Assembly: GCA_026413225.1 (NCBI GenBank)
Contig: CM048552.1
Location: forward strand, 161,274,053 to 161,338,052
Length of the DNA stretch: 64,000 nucleotides
Direction: 5' to 3'
Source: Otis tarda
Lineage: Eukaryota; Chordata; Aves; Otidiformes; Otididae
The notes under the pieces: model-generated
Seen by the model: only the letters and a program-made list of their open reading frames with translations
Databases searched by the model: none
What the model was told of the DNA's origin: nothing
Position numbers and translations under genes: made by a program
Shown here: piece by piece, positions 42,899 through 55,586 of the stretch
How positions within the stretch are numbered: position 1 is the first letter of the stretch
Layout: each line of letters begins with the position of its first letter

Positions 42899-43032
42899 GG
42901 GACCTGATTCTCATTTATATTGAGGCTTCTTTCTACCACTGCTGAGCCATAAAGAAGATTTAAATGCAATTTATACCTACTTTAAGGCTACTTTTCACCA
43001 TTCTTATTATATAGTGAGGAGAATCAGGCCCT
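42899..43032. mobile_element. Old short inverted-repeat element (MITE-like)
   Basis: The left end reads GGGACCTGATTCTC and the right end, complemented, AGGGCCTGATTCTC: 12 of 14 bases agree. The element is 134 bases and non-coding. Ends of the form GGGCCTGATTCT, with an interior like GTGAGGAGAATCAGGCCC, recall a widely dispersed ancient element of reptiles and birds. That family link is from memory and I give no name. No clean target-site duplication is visible. It lies about 1.0 kb upstream of GPC6 exon 2. Confidence 0.65.
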
Positions 43033-46000
43033 AAGGTTTACGATTCCCACGGGTATAATACATTTAGCTGCTGCATCATTTTGGAAACAGCATCAAAAAG
43101 AGGTTTGCACGTGCTTAGAATAAACATCATCTGGAGTTTGGCCTCACCTTATTAAAATTTCTGTTTGTTGACACTGTTTCAGTTTTTGAATGAAGTCTTT
43201 TAATTTGAAATCTAGTCATTCCTCAGCCTGGACCCATCACCTCTGTCTTAATTTGTTGTTTTGTTTTTTTTTTTTTTCCCCTGCAAGAGTTCATAACTTA
43301 TCAACTGTAATGCCATGAGATTTCTTTTGGCAGTCTCAAGACTTTTTAAAAGCTCACAGCTATACATCTTCAGGAATGATAATTTCCTTATTATCAGTTA
43401 CTGTTTGGCAGTACTACCTACAAGTCCCAGCCATGTCCAAAAGCACCATGATATAAAACATTGTACAAACCTGGAAAAATAGATACCCCATGACCATCAA
43501 AATATTGTAAAGATTGTTTGCCATGTCTAATACACCCTCGCAACACAATAAATTAATTCCTCTCCATTCCGAAAATCACTGAACTAAGCTATAAACAACA
43601 CATACAGGGACTGGTGAGCCAGCTGCTGTTAAACAGAAATGATAGTGGCAAAATAATGGTTGCCATGCCCTCTACATTGCTGTCACATTAAACTGGAGCT
43701 ATACAACAGCTAGCATGTGACTGTGGAGGTACCATAAGACACAATATGAATTATTTTAGTAACAGTAATATTATGAGTTTTTGATAGATGTCAGAAACAC
43801 AAGGAAAGATGAAGTATTGTGAAATTAGAAGCAGTGCTGTGTGCTTGATTAAATTAAAAAAAAAAGCAAAAAACAACTCATCCATAATGTCTGTAACCCC
43901 CTTCCTCGATAAACCCAGAGTTTTTTTTTCTCATTGAAAAGCACTAGGTAGACTTGCCATCCCAGTTCCAGCCACAGTGGTGGTTTATGCCTTCTATAAT
44001 ATTAACGTCCTCTAGTGCTGTGGCAGTCAAGAATTTTTATAAAATTCCATTTTTTTTCCTCTGTTGATTTCAAGGGTTTTTTTTTTTCTTTCTCTTCTAT
44101 CTGTCTCTGTTTTTCAGAATTGCCAGACTATCAACTGAACCAATGCTAATCATCATGGCACTGTGCTTAGTCAGTAACAGCCATAGGTCTAGATTTTTAA
44201 GACGTTATCTTATGCTGAGTATTATGACAAATTAAAGCATATTGAACTCAGTCTAGCAGTCATTTTTTGTAGCAATATTAATTTCTCTCGGTTATTTATT
44301 TACAGTCTTACTTTCTCTTTGCTACAAAAAATAACTTCCCACCTTGGCTGCTACAAATTCATTCAGACTCCTACGGCACTTATTTCTAACACATGTATTT
44401 TCTTTAAGCTTCTATTCTTTTTTAATTCACTGGATCTTCATTCACTCGTTAAGGTCTTGACTGCTGAAATATGAAAGTCATATTTATGAGAAATGCTCAC
44501 AACTTCTACACTACCTCATTGCTTTCCTCTACTAATGATATATCTTCCGAAATCATCTATACTAACCATTTTGGTAGAAAGAATTAATAATGCAAATATT
44601 GTGCTACTCTTCATATTCTGCTTCAAGATTTTTTTCCTCCACCTCTTTCCTGCACTGGATGCTCAGGTCAGATTATAGATAAAGCAAAAGCATTTCCCAT
44701 CGCTCTGTGCCAATGGAGCATTCATACGCCTAAGAGGTTCAAGTATACTTTGCGAAGATGAAGTCTTTACAAAATGTGGCTCACAAGCCCTAGCATGTTT
44801 GTGCTGACCATGACTGGCTGCAGCTCCCAAAGGCTCACAACTCGGACATAAACTTGGGCCCTTTCCTGGGAATGCCGAATGGAAACTCTTTGACAAACAG
44901 TCATTTCTGTTTGCTTAATCTTAATTTCCTTTTTAAAAGCAGTGATTACCATTTTGTGTTTCTTCTTATTAAACCTCCAACTTATGTTAGAACTTCCAGG
45001 TCATTAATTCACTCCTTGGACCAAAAAAGTGGACACGATTTTCTCAAAACAAAAGTAGACTTTTTTTTTTATAATTAATTGGTGTGTGTTTTATTTTGGT
45101 TTTTTTTTTTTTTTTTTCTTTTGTGCAACTCTGTGATATAACAGACTGCTTGGACTGGAAATAACTCTGCAGGCTATATTTGATTGCACTTCCTCTATTT
45201 CCCTGAACAGGATCATTTACCATTTGCATTTTCTAATATACTGTTCTGCTAGTCTAAAAGGAGCTTAATTACTGATTTGTGTATTTACACACCTTAAGTA
45301 TTTTGCAGGCTGAAAATGTGCTCATAGCTAATGTACCAATTCTTGCCCTGGGAAACTCCATATGGTCTACGTTCTTATGCTAATTTTAGCAAAGATTTTA
45401 ATGGCACAAGTGGCATTGCGTACAACTGACTAGTTTTTCCTTGTTGCACATGGTGTCTCCCCAGACAAGTTTGACAGAATGCAGTTACGCCGCACTAGCA
45501 GTTCGCCAGACTACACGCGTATTAACTCAGCAGCTCCCAGCGACCTACCACAACTCTTCTAACCACCGTTTCCAGCTGAAGATGCTGACCTGCATATGTC
45601 TCCTCATGTGGCTTATGTTATATAAATCAAATCAATTGCCTACAACAAATTCAGCTACCAGTATCCAATTTCAGTTTTATTACAGCTGTAATCTCACACC
45701 TGCCTTCACATGATCCAAATTGGCAAGTTTTGCAGTGGAATTTGGCAATCCTGCTAGCATGTTGCTTTGAAGTGTGATAAAACAATTTATAAAGCACTTG
45801 GTTTATATTCAGATATATTGCAGTTTTTTGTCCCCAGAACATGCTACAAACCTCACAAGAGTCTTTAGAACTTTCAAGCTGAAGAAATGCTTCCACTGTG
45901 TATCAAAATGCCAGAACTGATTTGAGCGTGGTAACTACTCGCAGAAGATACAATCTGAAGGAGCAGTAAACCCTATGGAATATAACACTACCCTTAACAA

Positions 46001-46508
46001 TTTCAGTACCAGATTTCTTGAACACCTGATGCAAGCATGTGTTACATTATTAGAACCAGCAGCATGATCACAGAAAATATTTTACATTAGCCAGAAATTT
46101 TTACGGGTCATGTTGCAAGTCTAACAATTTCAGAAACATTCTTTCCGAGGTAGTCGATATTTTATAGTTTCTATTCTAATCATAAATTTAACAACCTGAT
46201 ATTGTTCTGTTGACAGAATGGTAGGACTAACTGTCCTCTTCTCACTCTGGTGAGAAGAGAAACATACAGTCATCACACTGCTTTGTAAATCCAGCAATGA
46301 ATAAATGTTAATAAATAAAAGAGGTAAATTTAAGGTGTACTCTCAAACTTGGTCACCCTGTATTCATCAACAGAGCCTAAAGGAACAGCAGACAGCTCTT
46401 CATCCTTCGTTCTGCAGATTAGATTAATGTGATTGCACTTTGCCATTAACCATGTTCTTTAAAATTAGAAATACTTGCTTCAGACCTGTTCATATTCAGC
46501 CATTTGTG
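43033..46508. other. Intron 1, unique interval
   Basis: No gene was found. It has long T tracts at 43264-43277 and 45061-45117, and a CpG cluster at 45488-45568 in otherwise CpG-poor DNA. Open frames are short and have no domain. Confidence 0.55.
45061..45117. repeat. T-rich tract
   Basis: Two runs of T (about 11 and 20 bases) separated by AATTAATTGGTGTGTG-type sequence. On the minus strand it is an A-rich tract. No element boundary was recognised beside it. Confidence 0.75.
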
Positions 46509-47283
46509 GAGAAGGCAGTGTACTTTAATAAGAGTATGACATTTAACAAAGAAAAGTACAAAGTCTTGCACCTGGGAGGAACAACCAAAGAGCCCAGTAC
46601 AGGCTAGGATATATGCAGCTGGGGAGCAGCGTTGCTGAAAAGGACCTGGGCTCCTGGTGGACAACAAGGTCAACACGAGTCAGCCGTTCACCACAGCAGC
46701 AGCAAAGGCAAATCAGATACTGGGCTGCATCTTCAGGGGAATTACTAGCAGAGACAGAGACACAATCATCCCATTGGCAGGCTGCACCTGGAGCACTGTG
46801 TCCTCTTCTGGTCCCCACAATTCAAGGAAGATGTGGACAGACTGGATAGTGTCCAAAGGAGGGCCATGAAGATGATCAAAGGGATGGAGAACCTGCCCTG
46901 TTTGCAAAGACTGAAAGAGTTAGGTCTTGTCTCCTTGGAGAAGAGAAGACTCAGGGGGGACCTCATCACAGTATTCCAGCAATTAAAGGGCAGGTACAAA
47001 GAGGAGAGAGGCTCTCTCTTCAAAAGGAGCTACATGGGCAACAGGTAGAAGCTGCACCAGAAGAGATTTCACCTCAAGATGTGAAAGCCATTTTTTACAG
47101 TGAGAACAATCAATCACTGGAACAACCTTCCCAGGGATGTGGTGGAGTCCCCATTGCTGAAGGTTTTTAAGATGTGAGTGGACAGGGTGCTAGTTAATTC
47201 CATCTAGGCTCCCATTCCCACAATGCCTTGGACCAGATGGTCTCTCAGGATCCTTCCAGCCTGGGCTGTTCTATGGTACTTCA
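46509..47283 (+). mobile_element. CR1 LINE, C-terminal ORF2 plus 3' region
   Basis: The plus strand encodes AVYFNKSMTFNKEKYKVLHL, then SSVAEKDLG, TAAAKANQILGCIFRGI, then DRLDSVQRRAMKMIKGMEN and LGLVSLEKRRLRGDLITVFQ. These are the CR1 ORF2 blocks after the palm domain, in the expected order. The 3' part contains the block around TTTTTTACAGTGAGAACAAT and GATGTGGTGGAGTCCCCATT, and ends CTGTTCTATGGTACTTC, a decayed CR1 end. Frameshifts break the frame. It is antisense to GPC6. The left boundary is where CR1 similarity starts, consistent with normal 5' truncation. Confidence 0.94.
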
Positions 47284-49411
47284 GAGCTTCCTACCTCTCA
47301 GAATTATAAAGGACTGGAACAGTTGGAGTTTTGCTTCTAAATTAACATTTTCCACCTCATTTTCTATATATTTTAAAAAATATTTTTAAACAATATTTAA
47401 AATTCTTTTAAAAATATGATTAATAGAGTTAAAACAAAAATCTCATTCAGCTTTAACCCTTGCCCACTGTTTTGAGATTTGGATCATTTTCTGTATGGGT
47501 GATGATGTTTCTGAACACTTGCTTTTTGAGGTTTTCAATTTAAGTGCTCTATTGGTGAAATCAGGAGCACGGGAGAACCCTTAATGATCACATTACCAAT
47601 TTCCTATTATAGAAAACTATTTTCCTCCAATACACTTATATCTTCTGTCACTCATATAACAAAGAGAAAAGAGTGCAGTAGAAAAATTTGACTCACAACC
47701 ATCTTTAACTTAAAACAAAAACCCGAACAGCAGTATCATGTTTTCTGCGCTAACTTATTTAGCAGTTAAAATTAAATTAGAAACATGAGTTTCATCATTT
47801 CAGCCAATATTCAAATAGTGGAAATTAAAATATCATTTTGTTGGACAAAACCTGTTCCCTAACCAAAAAGTCCTAAGGCTTTTTCTGACTTTGTAATTAT
47901 CTTCTCTGTGGGGTATAACAGCCCTGCAAGCAGCCTCTGTAAAATTGCACCTGACATTCAAGTCGCAGAATTGAACTTTCCTACTCAAACTAAAAGGAAA
48001 CAGATTATGTTTTAAATTAATTTCATTGTAATATTGGCCTGGCAAGTGATGATGGGAGCAATATTTGCACAGAGAATTACAGTTGAAGGAAGGGAGGGAA
48101 AGCTGCCTGTAACATACAGATCATGTCATCAGACACAGCTCTCCTAAATGTAATCAACGTAATATTGAACTTGAAAAATTTGTGTGTCCAGTGGACTCCA
48201 ATAAACCTGCACAACTACACCATGAAAGAATATGACTCGTTTGTTTGCCTTGGACCCAAATCATCTTTGCTCAGATTTCTTTTGTTCCTTGAGTGCTTTG
48301 AGGTCAATTAAAAAACCGAATGCCTTCCAAACAGACTGATAATTAGTTAACAGTCTCTTCATCACGGGTCCCATAGGGGACATTCATTTACAAGAAGCCC
48401 TGACCCTGCTGTCCTTGGGAAGCCCTCAGTAATAAGTTACAGAAGCGGAGGCCAAGGCAAACCTGTTCAGACTAGGACTGTACAGATGCTAAAGAAAGAG
48501 CTGAAATCCCTAGAGTCTTCCTAACTAAACTCCTAGAAGCAGTACCACTACTCCAACACTCAAGCTCATTTTATTTTCCAAGCATACACAGTCAGACAAT
48601 TCGTTTTTGATAGCGCAGTTTGTGAGAAGAATCTTTAGTTACCTCTTGGGGGGTGTATTACTGGTGCTGTGCTCAGTGCCTTGTGGAAAGCAAACGGTAA
48701 GGCTGTGATTCAGCACTGTGTAGCTTCATCATCTTGCTGGGTACATGGCTGCAATTTTCTGCTTTCAAAGCATGTTTCCACCTGGGAATGACAGCCAACT
48801 TCCCCTCCCCGCCCCTGCAGCTGATTTTTGCTGTTTATTATGTCCCCTACTATAATAGTAGAAATATCTTCTACAGCATTACAGTGTGAAGTAGAATACA
48901 AGGAGCACATCACTTTATCATGACCATAAAACAAACTGCAAGCAGGTTTTGTATTTCAGCTGCTCTCAGAACAATTTTCTTATGAAAATAACAGGATGAG
49001 ATTGTACACGTTCATGCATTTATAAAGATTTTAATCAACATTTGTCACATAACACTGAAATCCAAAGATGTAACAGCAGCACATGATGTATAGGAGACAG
49101 ATTTACATCACTTCGTTCATGTACCCACAGAAGTACAATCACAGCCTGAGGCTAACTCCTAAAACAAGCCCTTAAGATAGTTGCACCATTACTAATCTAC
49201 ATGCAGCAAAAGTGAAAGCTCCATGAGCTACAGTCGTGCCATTTGATTGCACTGTCAAGTGTACTTTAAAGCCTTTTAGATCCCTTCCTGATCAGTGCAT
49301 TGTCACATATAAAATCCATGTTTCTAAAACACTAAACTTAGCATCAACTGCTTAAAAGTCTTTAATCACAGTGCTCTGCTCTTATTCATAAGGCTTCAGT
49401 ACGGAAGTTTT
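47284..49411. other. Intron 1, unique interval
   Basis: Nothing was recognised. Very AT-rich at 47345-47425. Open frames are short and have no domain. Confidence 0.55.
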
Positions 49412-49557
49412 GAGTCACCATCCCTGGAGATATTTAAAAGACGTTTAGACACGGCGCTTAGGGACATGGCTTAGTGGTGGACTTGGCAGTGTTAAGTTAA
49501 TGGTTGCACTCGATGATCTTAAAGATCTTTTCAAACCAAAATGATTCTATGATTCTA
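49412..49557 (+). mobile_element. CR1 LINE, short 3' end copy
   Basis: Reads GAGTCACCATCCCTGGAGAT, ATTTAAAAGACGTTTAGACA, GATCTTAAAGATCTTTTC and ends ATGATTCTATGATTCTA. These are the last 146 bases of a CR1 element with two copies of the terminal octamer. It is strongly 5'-truncated, as is usual, and antisense to GPC6. Confidence 0.95.
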
Positions 49558-52395
49558 ACAATCAATTATAGCAGGGCTCTTCAAAAGTCAAAGGACTCTG
49601 GGTTCAGGGAGCCTGGCCAAGCAGGCATTACATTGTCCTTGACTTTAAGAAGTCCACTGACCTGAAGGAAGACACAGGGCAGGTGTGCCCTGCACTGCTG
49701 ATGCTGCAAGCCTGGGGGCGTAGGCAGTCCTGCAGTCTAACAAAAAAAAAACCTGCTTACAATATAATGATATTTCTTTAAGTCAATATTTTCTAACAGA
49801 AAACTTTTAGCTCACTGTAATTAACAGAAACTATGCTTCCATGATATCAGCCAGCCACAGTAATCACTGCCGAAAGGAAAATGAAAGCTTTTTAGAGCAG
49901 AGGATAGTAGCTTAGCTGCAATAATTGTAGATTTCCACTCTTCCCAATAGTGCTTGAGATATGAATCTGAATTGTTAGTCCTACGCAGCGGGGGTTTTTG
50001 TTTGAGGGTTTTTTTTTTTTTCTATTGGATTTAGACACACACACAAAAAAAGACTAAACAAGTTTTTTATGTCTTTTTATTTACTTTTCTCAATGCCCTC
50101 TATGGCCTGTGATACTTGGCAAGAGTCAGGGTCTTTAAAAATCAATAATTGAATGTAACACAGTTTCTTGCCCTTCAAGTGTTTTAATACTAAAGGTTTG
50201 ACCTTTATGATTAAAGATCGGCTTGAAAGGAAATCCCTGTCTGTATCTGAAGTCTTCTCTTACATAACTGTGTTTCTGAATGGATATTTTTGACTGCAAA
50301 AAGAAAAGACTTCTGTGCACTTTTATAGACTTAATCAAAGCATTTAAATATAGAAGGATACAGTATTAAGCTAGACAGGTTCCATCAGTCTCTTAGAGAA
50401 TTACTGTTGCCTTATTAATATGCATTTTTGGCACATTTGTCCAGTAAAGTCACAGCTTTTGACTGGCTGCTTACAGCAGTGACCTCTGGTTAACTTGTGA
50501 TTACCTTGCATCCCAGACTTTTGGAAAAAAAAAACCAAAACAACAACCAACTTTTTTCTTTATTTATTTACTGAAAGAACATTACATTCTGGGTCTGATA
50601 GGCACTGTATTTTCCTTGAAGACACTTGATAATGGGCTATTTCCTATAACAATCATGACAAGGCTCTCTTTAGTCCTATTTACTCTGTGCACTTCAGCTG
50701 ACATAATATGGACAGATACCACCCAAAGAGAATCTTTGTCTCATGGAAGAAACTCTCTGCAGATCCATAGCAGATGGAGCCAGGAATAAAGCAGGCAAAG
50801 ACTATGTCATAGTTGTTTGTGCTTACTTTCTGTAGTATAAGGAGGAATCTAAGGTATCTGTCTAAATTCAGAGCCCCTCTTGGTTTCTTCTTTCAGTAAC
50901 TGCTCAAAATAAGGCATTCCCTGGCCTCTGCTGCATGGATGGAGCCACAGTAAGATGTATCACAGTAACGACAGGTGGACATTCGAAGAAATCTCTGAGT
51001 ACGTCTGTGCAAATCTCAACTGATTTTGCCCACCTTACCCCAAAAAACGGTCAAAAACCAACTCTAAAACATAAAAATGTGCAAGCCTGCATTGCAGATG
51101 CAGCTACAGTTCTTCCAAGTCTTACTATTATCTCTGGAGGTCTAAATCCAAGGACATCTCATTCCCTGTGGAGCGTCTATTGCCTTCCCTGGGTGCCTTG
51201 GGTTAAACAGGTTGAATTTGCCTTGCTTTCTTGCCCTCCCTTCCCCTCTCCTCCCCTCCCGTCTCCTCCAGCGAGGCTGTCCTTGGAGGGAGCCCTGCAG
51301 CCTTCACTGCCAAGGGGGGCTGTGCAGTGTGCTGCTGTCCCTGTCCCAAAACAAAAATGCTTTCTGAGCGATAGCAGTGACCATTCACACCCATAACAGG
51401 AAAAGTGACTATGGTTACCTACAGAAATCTCTGCAAACAGCATGCATAAATCTGTAAAATAAGAGCTAGGTCAACACACACATAATTCCGATATGAATCA
51501 TGTATATTTGTGAAAGAGTAATTTATTTTTATTTTTTTTTAATTTTTGAATGGATTGTATAGTTCTACTCTGGGTCCAACAGCAGCAGTAATAAATACAT
51601 TAAAGTACTTTTTTTTGGTACTGTGTTGGGCTAATGCATGCCTAAAATCTTTCGCCTGGAATATTTTTCTTTTGTTACTTTGGCAAAAAACATGAAAAGA
51701 GGAAAAAAAAGTACCAGGCAATACCCTGAAGTTTTTCTTTAAATATGAGTTACTAGTAATTGCTAAATTCTAGTAATGTTGATATCTTCAGTCAACAGTA
51801 TTGACTTTTACTGTCATTAAAATTATTTTTAATAGAAAATGTCCTAATAAAACCCTCATTATGCTTTTCCTTATAACTCTTATTATTGACTAGCAAAAGA
51901 TCATGTATATATTTTATTTTCCTTGTATATCACAAATATAGGTATAAAAGATGGCATAAAAGTATATATATATATATATAGATAGATATAAAAGTTTCAG
52001 TTAAGGAATATATCTAGTAAACTATATGTGTGAATGACATTAAATTGTCTTTTCCAGTCTTTCCCAAGTATCTGTCTCCTTGGGAAGTAAAGCTAATGTC
52101 TGTAATTACAGAGAACAACAAAAAAAAAGAGTTATCTGGTAAACTGTATAAAGCAACTAAAGCAAGGTCTCCACCAACGGTCACAGGAATGGCTCTTCTA
52201 TTTCCATACGACTTTAAGCTACACAACCATGTCTCATTTCTCGAATATCTGTCTGTGTAGACTCTCTTTCCTGGTTTGATTTATGGGCAATAAGGAGATA
52301 TCAGAAGGTGGAACTTCACTCTGGGATGGTGATTTAAAAAATCAGGCTGGAAATAGTATGTACAAAAGAAAAAAACTTGTACAAAACTATATATG
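49558..52395. other. Intron 1, unique interval
   Basis: No gene was supported. A 153-codon open frame runs on the plus strand at 50935-51396 with no recognised domain. Its second half crosses a pyrimidine-rich GC patch (51215-51345). TA and GATA microsatellites lie at 51963-51990. Confidence 0.5.
51963..51990. repeat. TA/GATA microsatellite
   Basis: About nine TA units followed by GATAGATATA. Simple sequence, likely length-variable between individuals. Confidence 0.9.
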
Positions 52396-52475
52396 GAATC
52401 ACAGAATCATAGAATTCTTTCAATTGGAAAAGACCCTTAAGATCATCAAGTCCAACCATTAACAATTAACCATTA
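52396..52475 (-). mobile_element. CR1 LINE, very short 3' end copy
   Basis: Reads GAATCACAGAATCATAGAAT, CAATTGGAAAAGACCC, then AAGATCATCAAGTCCAACC, the complement of the last 70-80 bases of CR1. It is strongly 5'-truncated and sense relative to GPC6. The right boundary is uncertain because of AT-rich CATTAAC repeats. Confidence 0.9.
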
Positions 52476-53667
52476 ATGAAAAGCTCAGCAGGAAAAAATA
52501 TAGTTCTTGTAAATCTGTTGAAAGCCATTCTCAGAAAATTTGCAGTCAAGTTTGGTTGCTTCTGTAATGAAAAAAATACCAAGATTGGACTGCTTATAAC
52601 GCATTTATGAGCTAAGGTAACAAATCACGTTCTCTAAAAGCTAAGACTCGGTCATCAACAAAACAAGTCAGAATGGTTTATGAAAAAGATATACACAAAA
52701 ATATACACATCCGCCAGTAAATAACCTCTTCACTGAGCTGGTGCTTTTCTAAGTTACAAATTAGGGATTCATGATCCTGATAAATACAATATACTACTGG
52801 TTAATAGCTTTCACAGCATTTTGTGTTTTAAAAAGAGATTTATAGGTTTACAATGAGGAATGTTATAGTGCAGGTGCTATTAATGTCTCTCAAAGCTATG
52901 CATAAAAAAAGTAAAAGCAAATCCTGTACATCTTCCACTAAATAGAAAGTACAAAAGGATTCTGTTAAAGTTTTTCCTCATGTACTGTTTTCTAAGGAAA
53001 AAAAAAAAGTCTGTATTTCGAGGTGACTTCTAAGCAGTGTAATTAATTTAGTGGAGTTCACAAATTGCCTAATGAGTACTGTGTTTAATGAATATTCCCT
53101 GAAACTTCATGGCTATTTTCTACATCCATTTAGCACAACAGCAGTTTGGAGCACTTGTTGCAGATGTTTCCAACCATTTTCTGCCAAATGCAAATTCAAG
53201 TCTTGAGTGACTGAATCATCAATGCCAATTTTAGCTGATACGACTGTTGAAAAATTAATGTCCTAAAGGGAGAATCAGATTACTACTTGTGTTCTTTTAA
53301 CATCACTTTAGGAACACTCTCGATCCCCTTCTACCTGGACAGTATGTTTTTTGAAAATAACAGCACGGTTGAATAGGTTTAGCCTTCTCACAATATGGTT
53401 ACAGACAAAGAATCTAAAGCTAAAATTGTATCTTAATGGAGTTATCATCCAAAATTAATGCTGCATAGTCTCATGCAATTCTAAAATTCTAAAACTTTAC
53501 ATAAAATCTACTAAAAACAAGTAATAAACCAGCCATCTAGGCTACTCCTTGCTGTCATTTAATAATTCGCTATTATATGACAACTCATAAAGTAACTATC
53601 TCAGATTAACATTACTTCCTAAAATATGAAAAGTTACCCACAGTGTTCAAAATAAACTTCTGAAATG

Positions 53668-53693
53668 ACGATGATGATAATAATAATAGTAAT
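53668..53693. repeat. ATG/ATA trinucleotide microsatellite
   Basis: GATGATGATAATAATAATAG: imperfect trinucleotide units. Simple sequence. Confidence 0.8.
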
Positions 53694-54332
53694 TCTGCAA
53701 TAATTTCTGCACCTGAAAGTTCCACTAAACTCTATGGGATGACTTACACACCTGAAGCTGCTCATCCATAAATACTGTCAGAAATAACATTCAGCAGCAC
53801 AATCTGCTGGAGCACATTACTTTTATTGATCTCTAGGTTTTAAATTTATATTTGAATTATTATTGAGCCATTTATTCATTATCGAATTATTGATTTCCTT
53901 TTTTTTTTTAGTGGCTTCTCTAAAATATAGGAAGCTCCAGGGATGATCATGAGCTCCATGCAAGAATCCGAGACTGTCCCTACGTTTGGCCAAACAGGAT
54001 CTATGATGATTCAAACCTACTAGCTTTTAGGTAAAGTTTTATTTGGTATACAATTAACTAAAATGTTTTATGTATCACATTATCAAAGTTCTAGCTTCAA
54101 CCTTTCCCTATTATAACCTATAAATGTGCCATCACTGTATTTATACATAATCTGATGATAAATTCAGCTGAGACAACCTTACTGGACTGATATCTAAGAT
54201 ATCTAAGAAAACATCAAATTAAGCACCTGCACTGCCCTTTTATTTCCAGTGATACTTAAGGCAAGCTTCTGGTGCAAGAAACTGGAAATTCTGTGCAGTA
54301 AAGAGTTTAAGTTCCTATAATAATCTGAAACT

Positions 54333-54349
54333 ACTATTATTATTATTAA
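54333..54349. repeat. ATT microsatellite
   Basis: About five ATT units. Simple sequence. Confidence 0.8.
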
Positions 54350-55534
54350 TGTAAAATTCTGTTAAAAAGCTAAAAAAAAAAAAGGTAATAATAAGACTTA
54401 GGCACATGTGCTAGTGACAGAATCTTGTAAGGTTCCACAATAATAACTCTAAGCTGATTTGCAGTTTACTATAGATGTAATGAAGAAGATGAAATAAGTA
54501 ATACAAAAAGAGATCAAAGCTTTAGCCAAACCGTCTCCTTCAGGAATGAATTCTAGAGTAAAGATGTGAGCTGAGGTCCCTGCATTTTTAAAGGCAGATA
54601 CTGCATACCTCATGTCAAGCTGCAGATCTGTGAGTACAGGCTTTGAAAAGAGAATCAGCAAGCAGTGATTTAATGCTCATTTGATGTATCATTCAGAGTC
54701 AAGACACCATCTAAGACTGATTTGACAAGACACATTCGAAGTACAAAATGATCAAACTGAAACTGTGTCAGTTATTTTATGAGCAAATCAGATTTCTGGA
54801 TGCTGCAGAATTTCCTTTACAAGAGGCTGTATCATCAGAACAGATTAATTAGATGAAAGGTGGAAGTAATACAGTGTGCGACGTCCACACTGGTGAAAGT
54901 GTGATTGATCAAAGAAATACAACGGAATCACGTTGTCTCTGAGTGACTACATCTTACTTCATTAAATGCTCCTATAGCATTGCATGATCATTTCTGCACT
55001 CTAATTCTGCTACTCAGAAATGAACAAAGTTCACCTATTTCATTTCACGGAGTCAAGCTAATATTATCTTCAATTTTGATCTGCCCAAGTTGCCCTTTTC
55101 CAAGTTTGAATGAACCCACATATCTCAAAAAGAAAATTCAGTCGAACTTGTCATATCTTCCTTACTTACCCACTTAGTCAATGAATAAGTTTGCATAACT
55201 ATGAGGCTCAATTTTGACCCAAGATTGGACCACAACCTTTAGATAGTCTCAGTGTGATTTTAGATAGTGTAATTAAATTGTCAAACAAAAGCCTAATGCT
55301 TATGAAATATGAGAAGGAAAGGGGGACTGAAAGAAAGGGAAACAAAAAAAAAGAGAGACAGGCAAAGAATATTAATAATTAAGGATATAAATAATGTAAC
55401 ATTTGTCCAAAAAGAACCATGTCATTGCTCCTTTAATTTTCATAAGCTCTCAACTAAAGTAGAATATAAAAGCAAATCACACTAATTCTTTAGACAGAAC
55501 AAAACCTCACATTATTTCAGATACTTTGAACTGA

Positions 55535-55586
55535 ATAAATGAACCAATAATGCCACTTGCATAAATGCACCAATAATGCTACAGTA
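55535..55586. repeat. 26-base tandem duplication
   Basis: Two adjacent units beginning ATAAATG and containing ACCAATAATGC or ACCAATAATGCT, starting at 55535 and 55561. Most positions agree except the last four and two internal ones. Confidence 0.75.

Noticed and set aside
46543-47048. Several overlapping open frames on both strands
   Set aside because: All are frames of the CR1 copy at 46509-47283 or its antisense.
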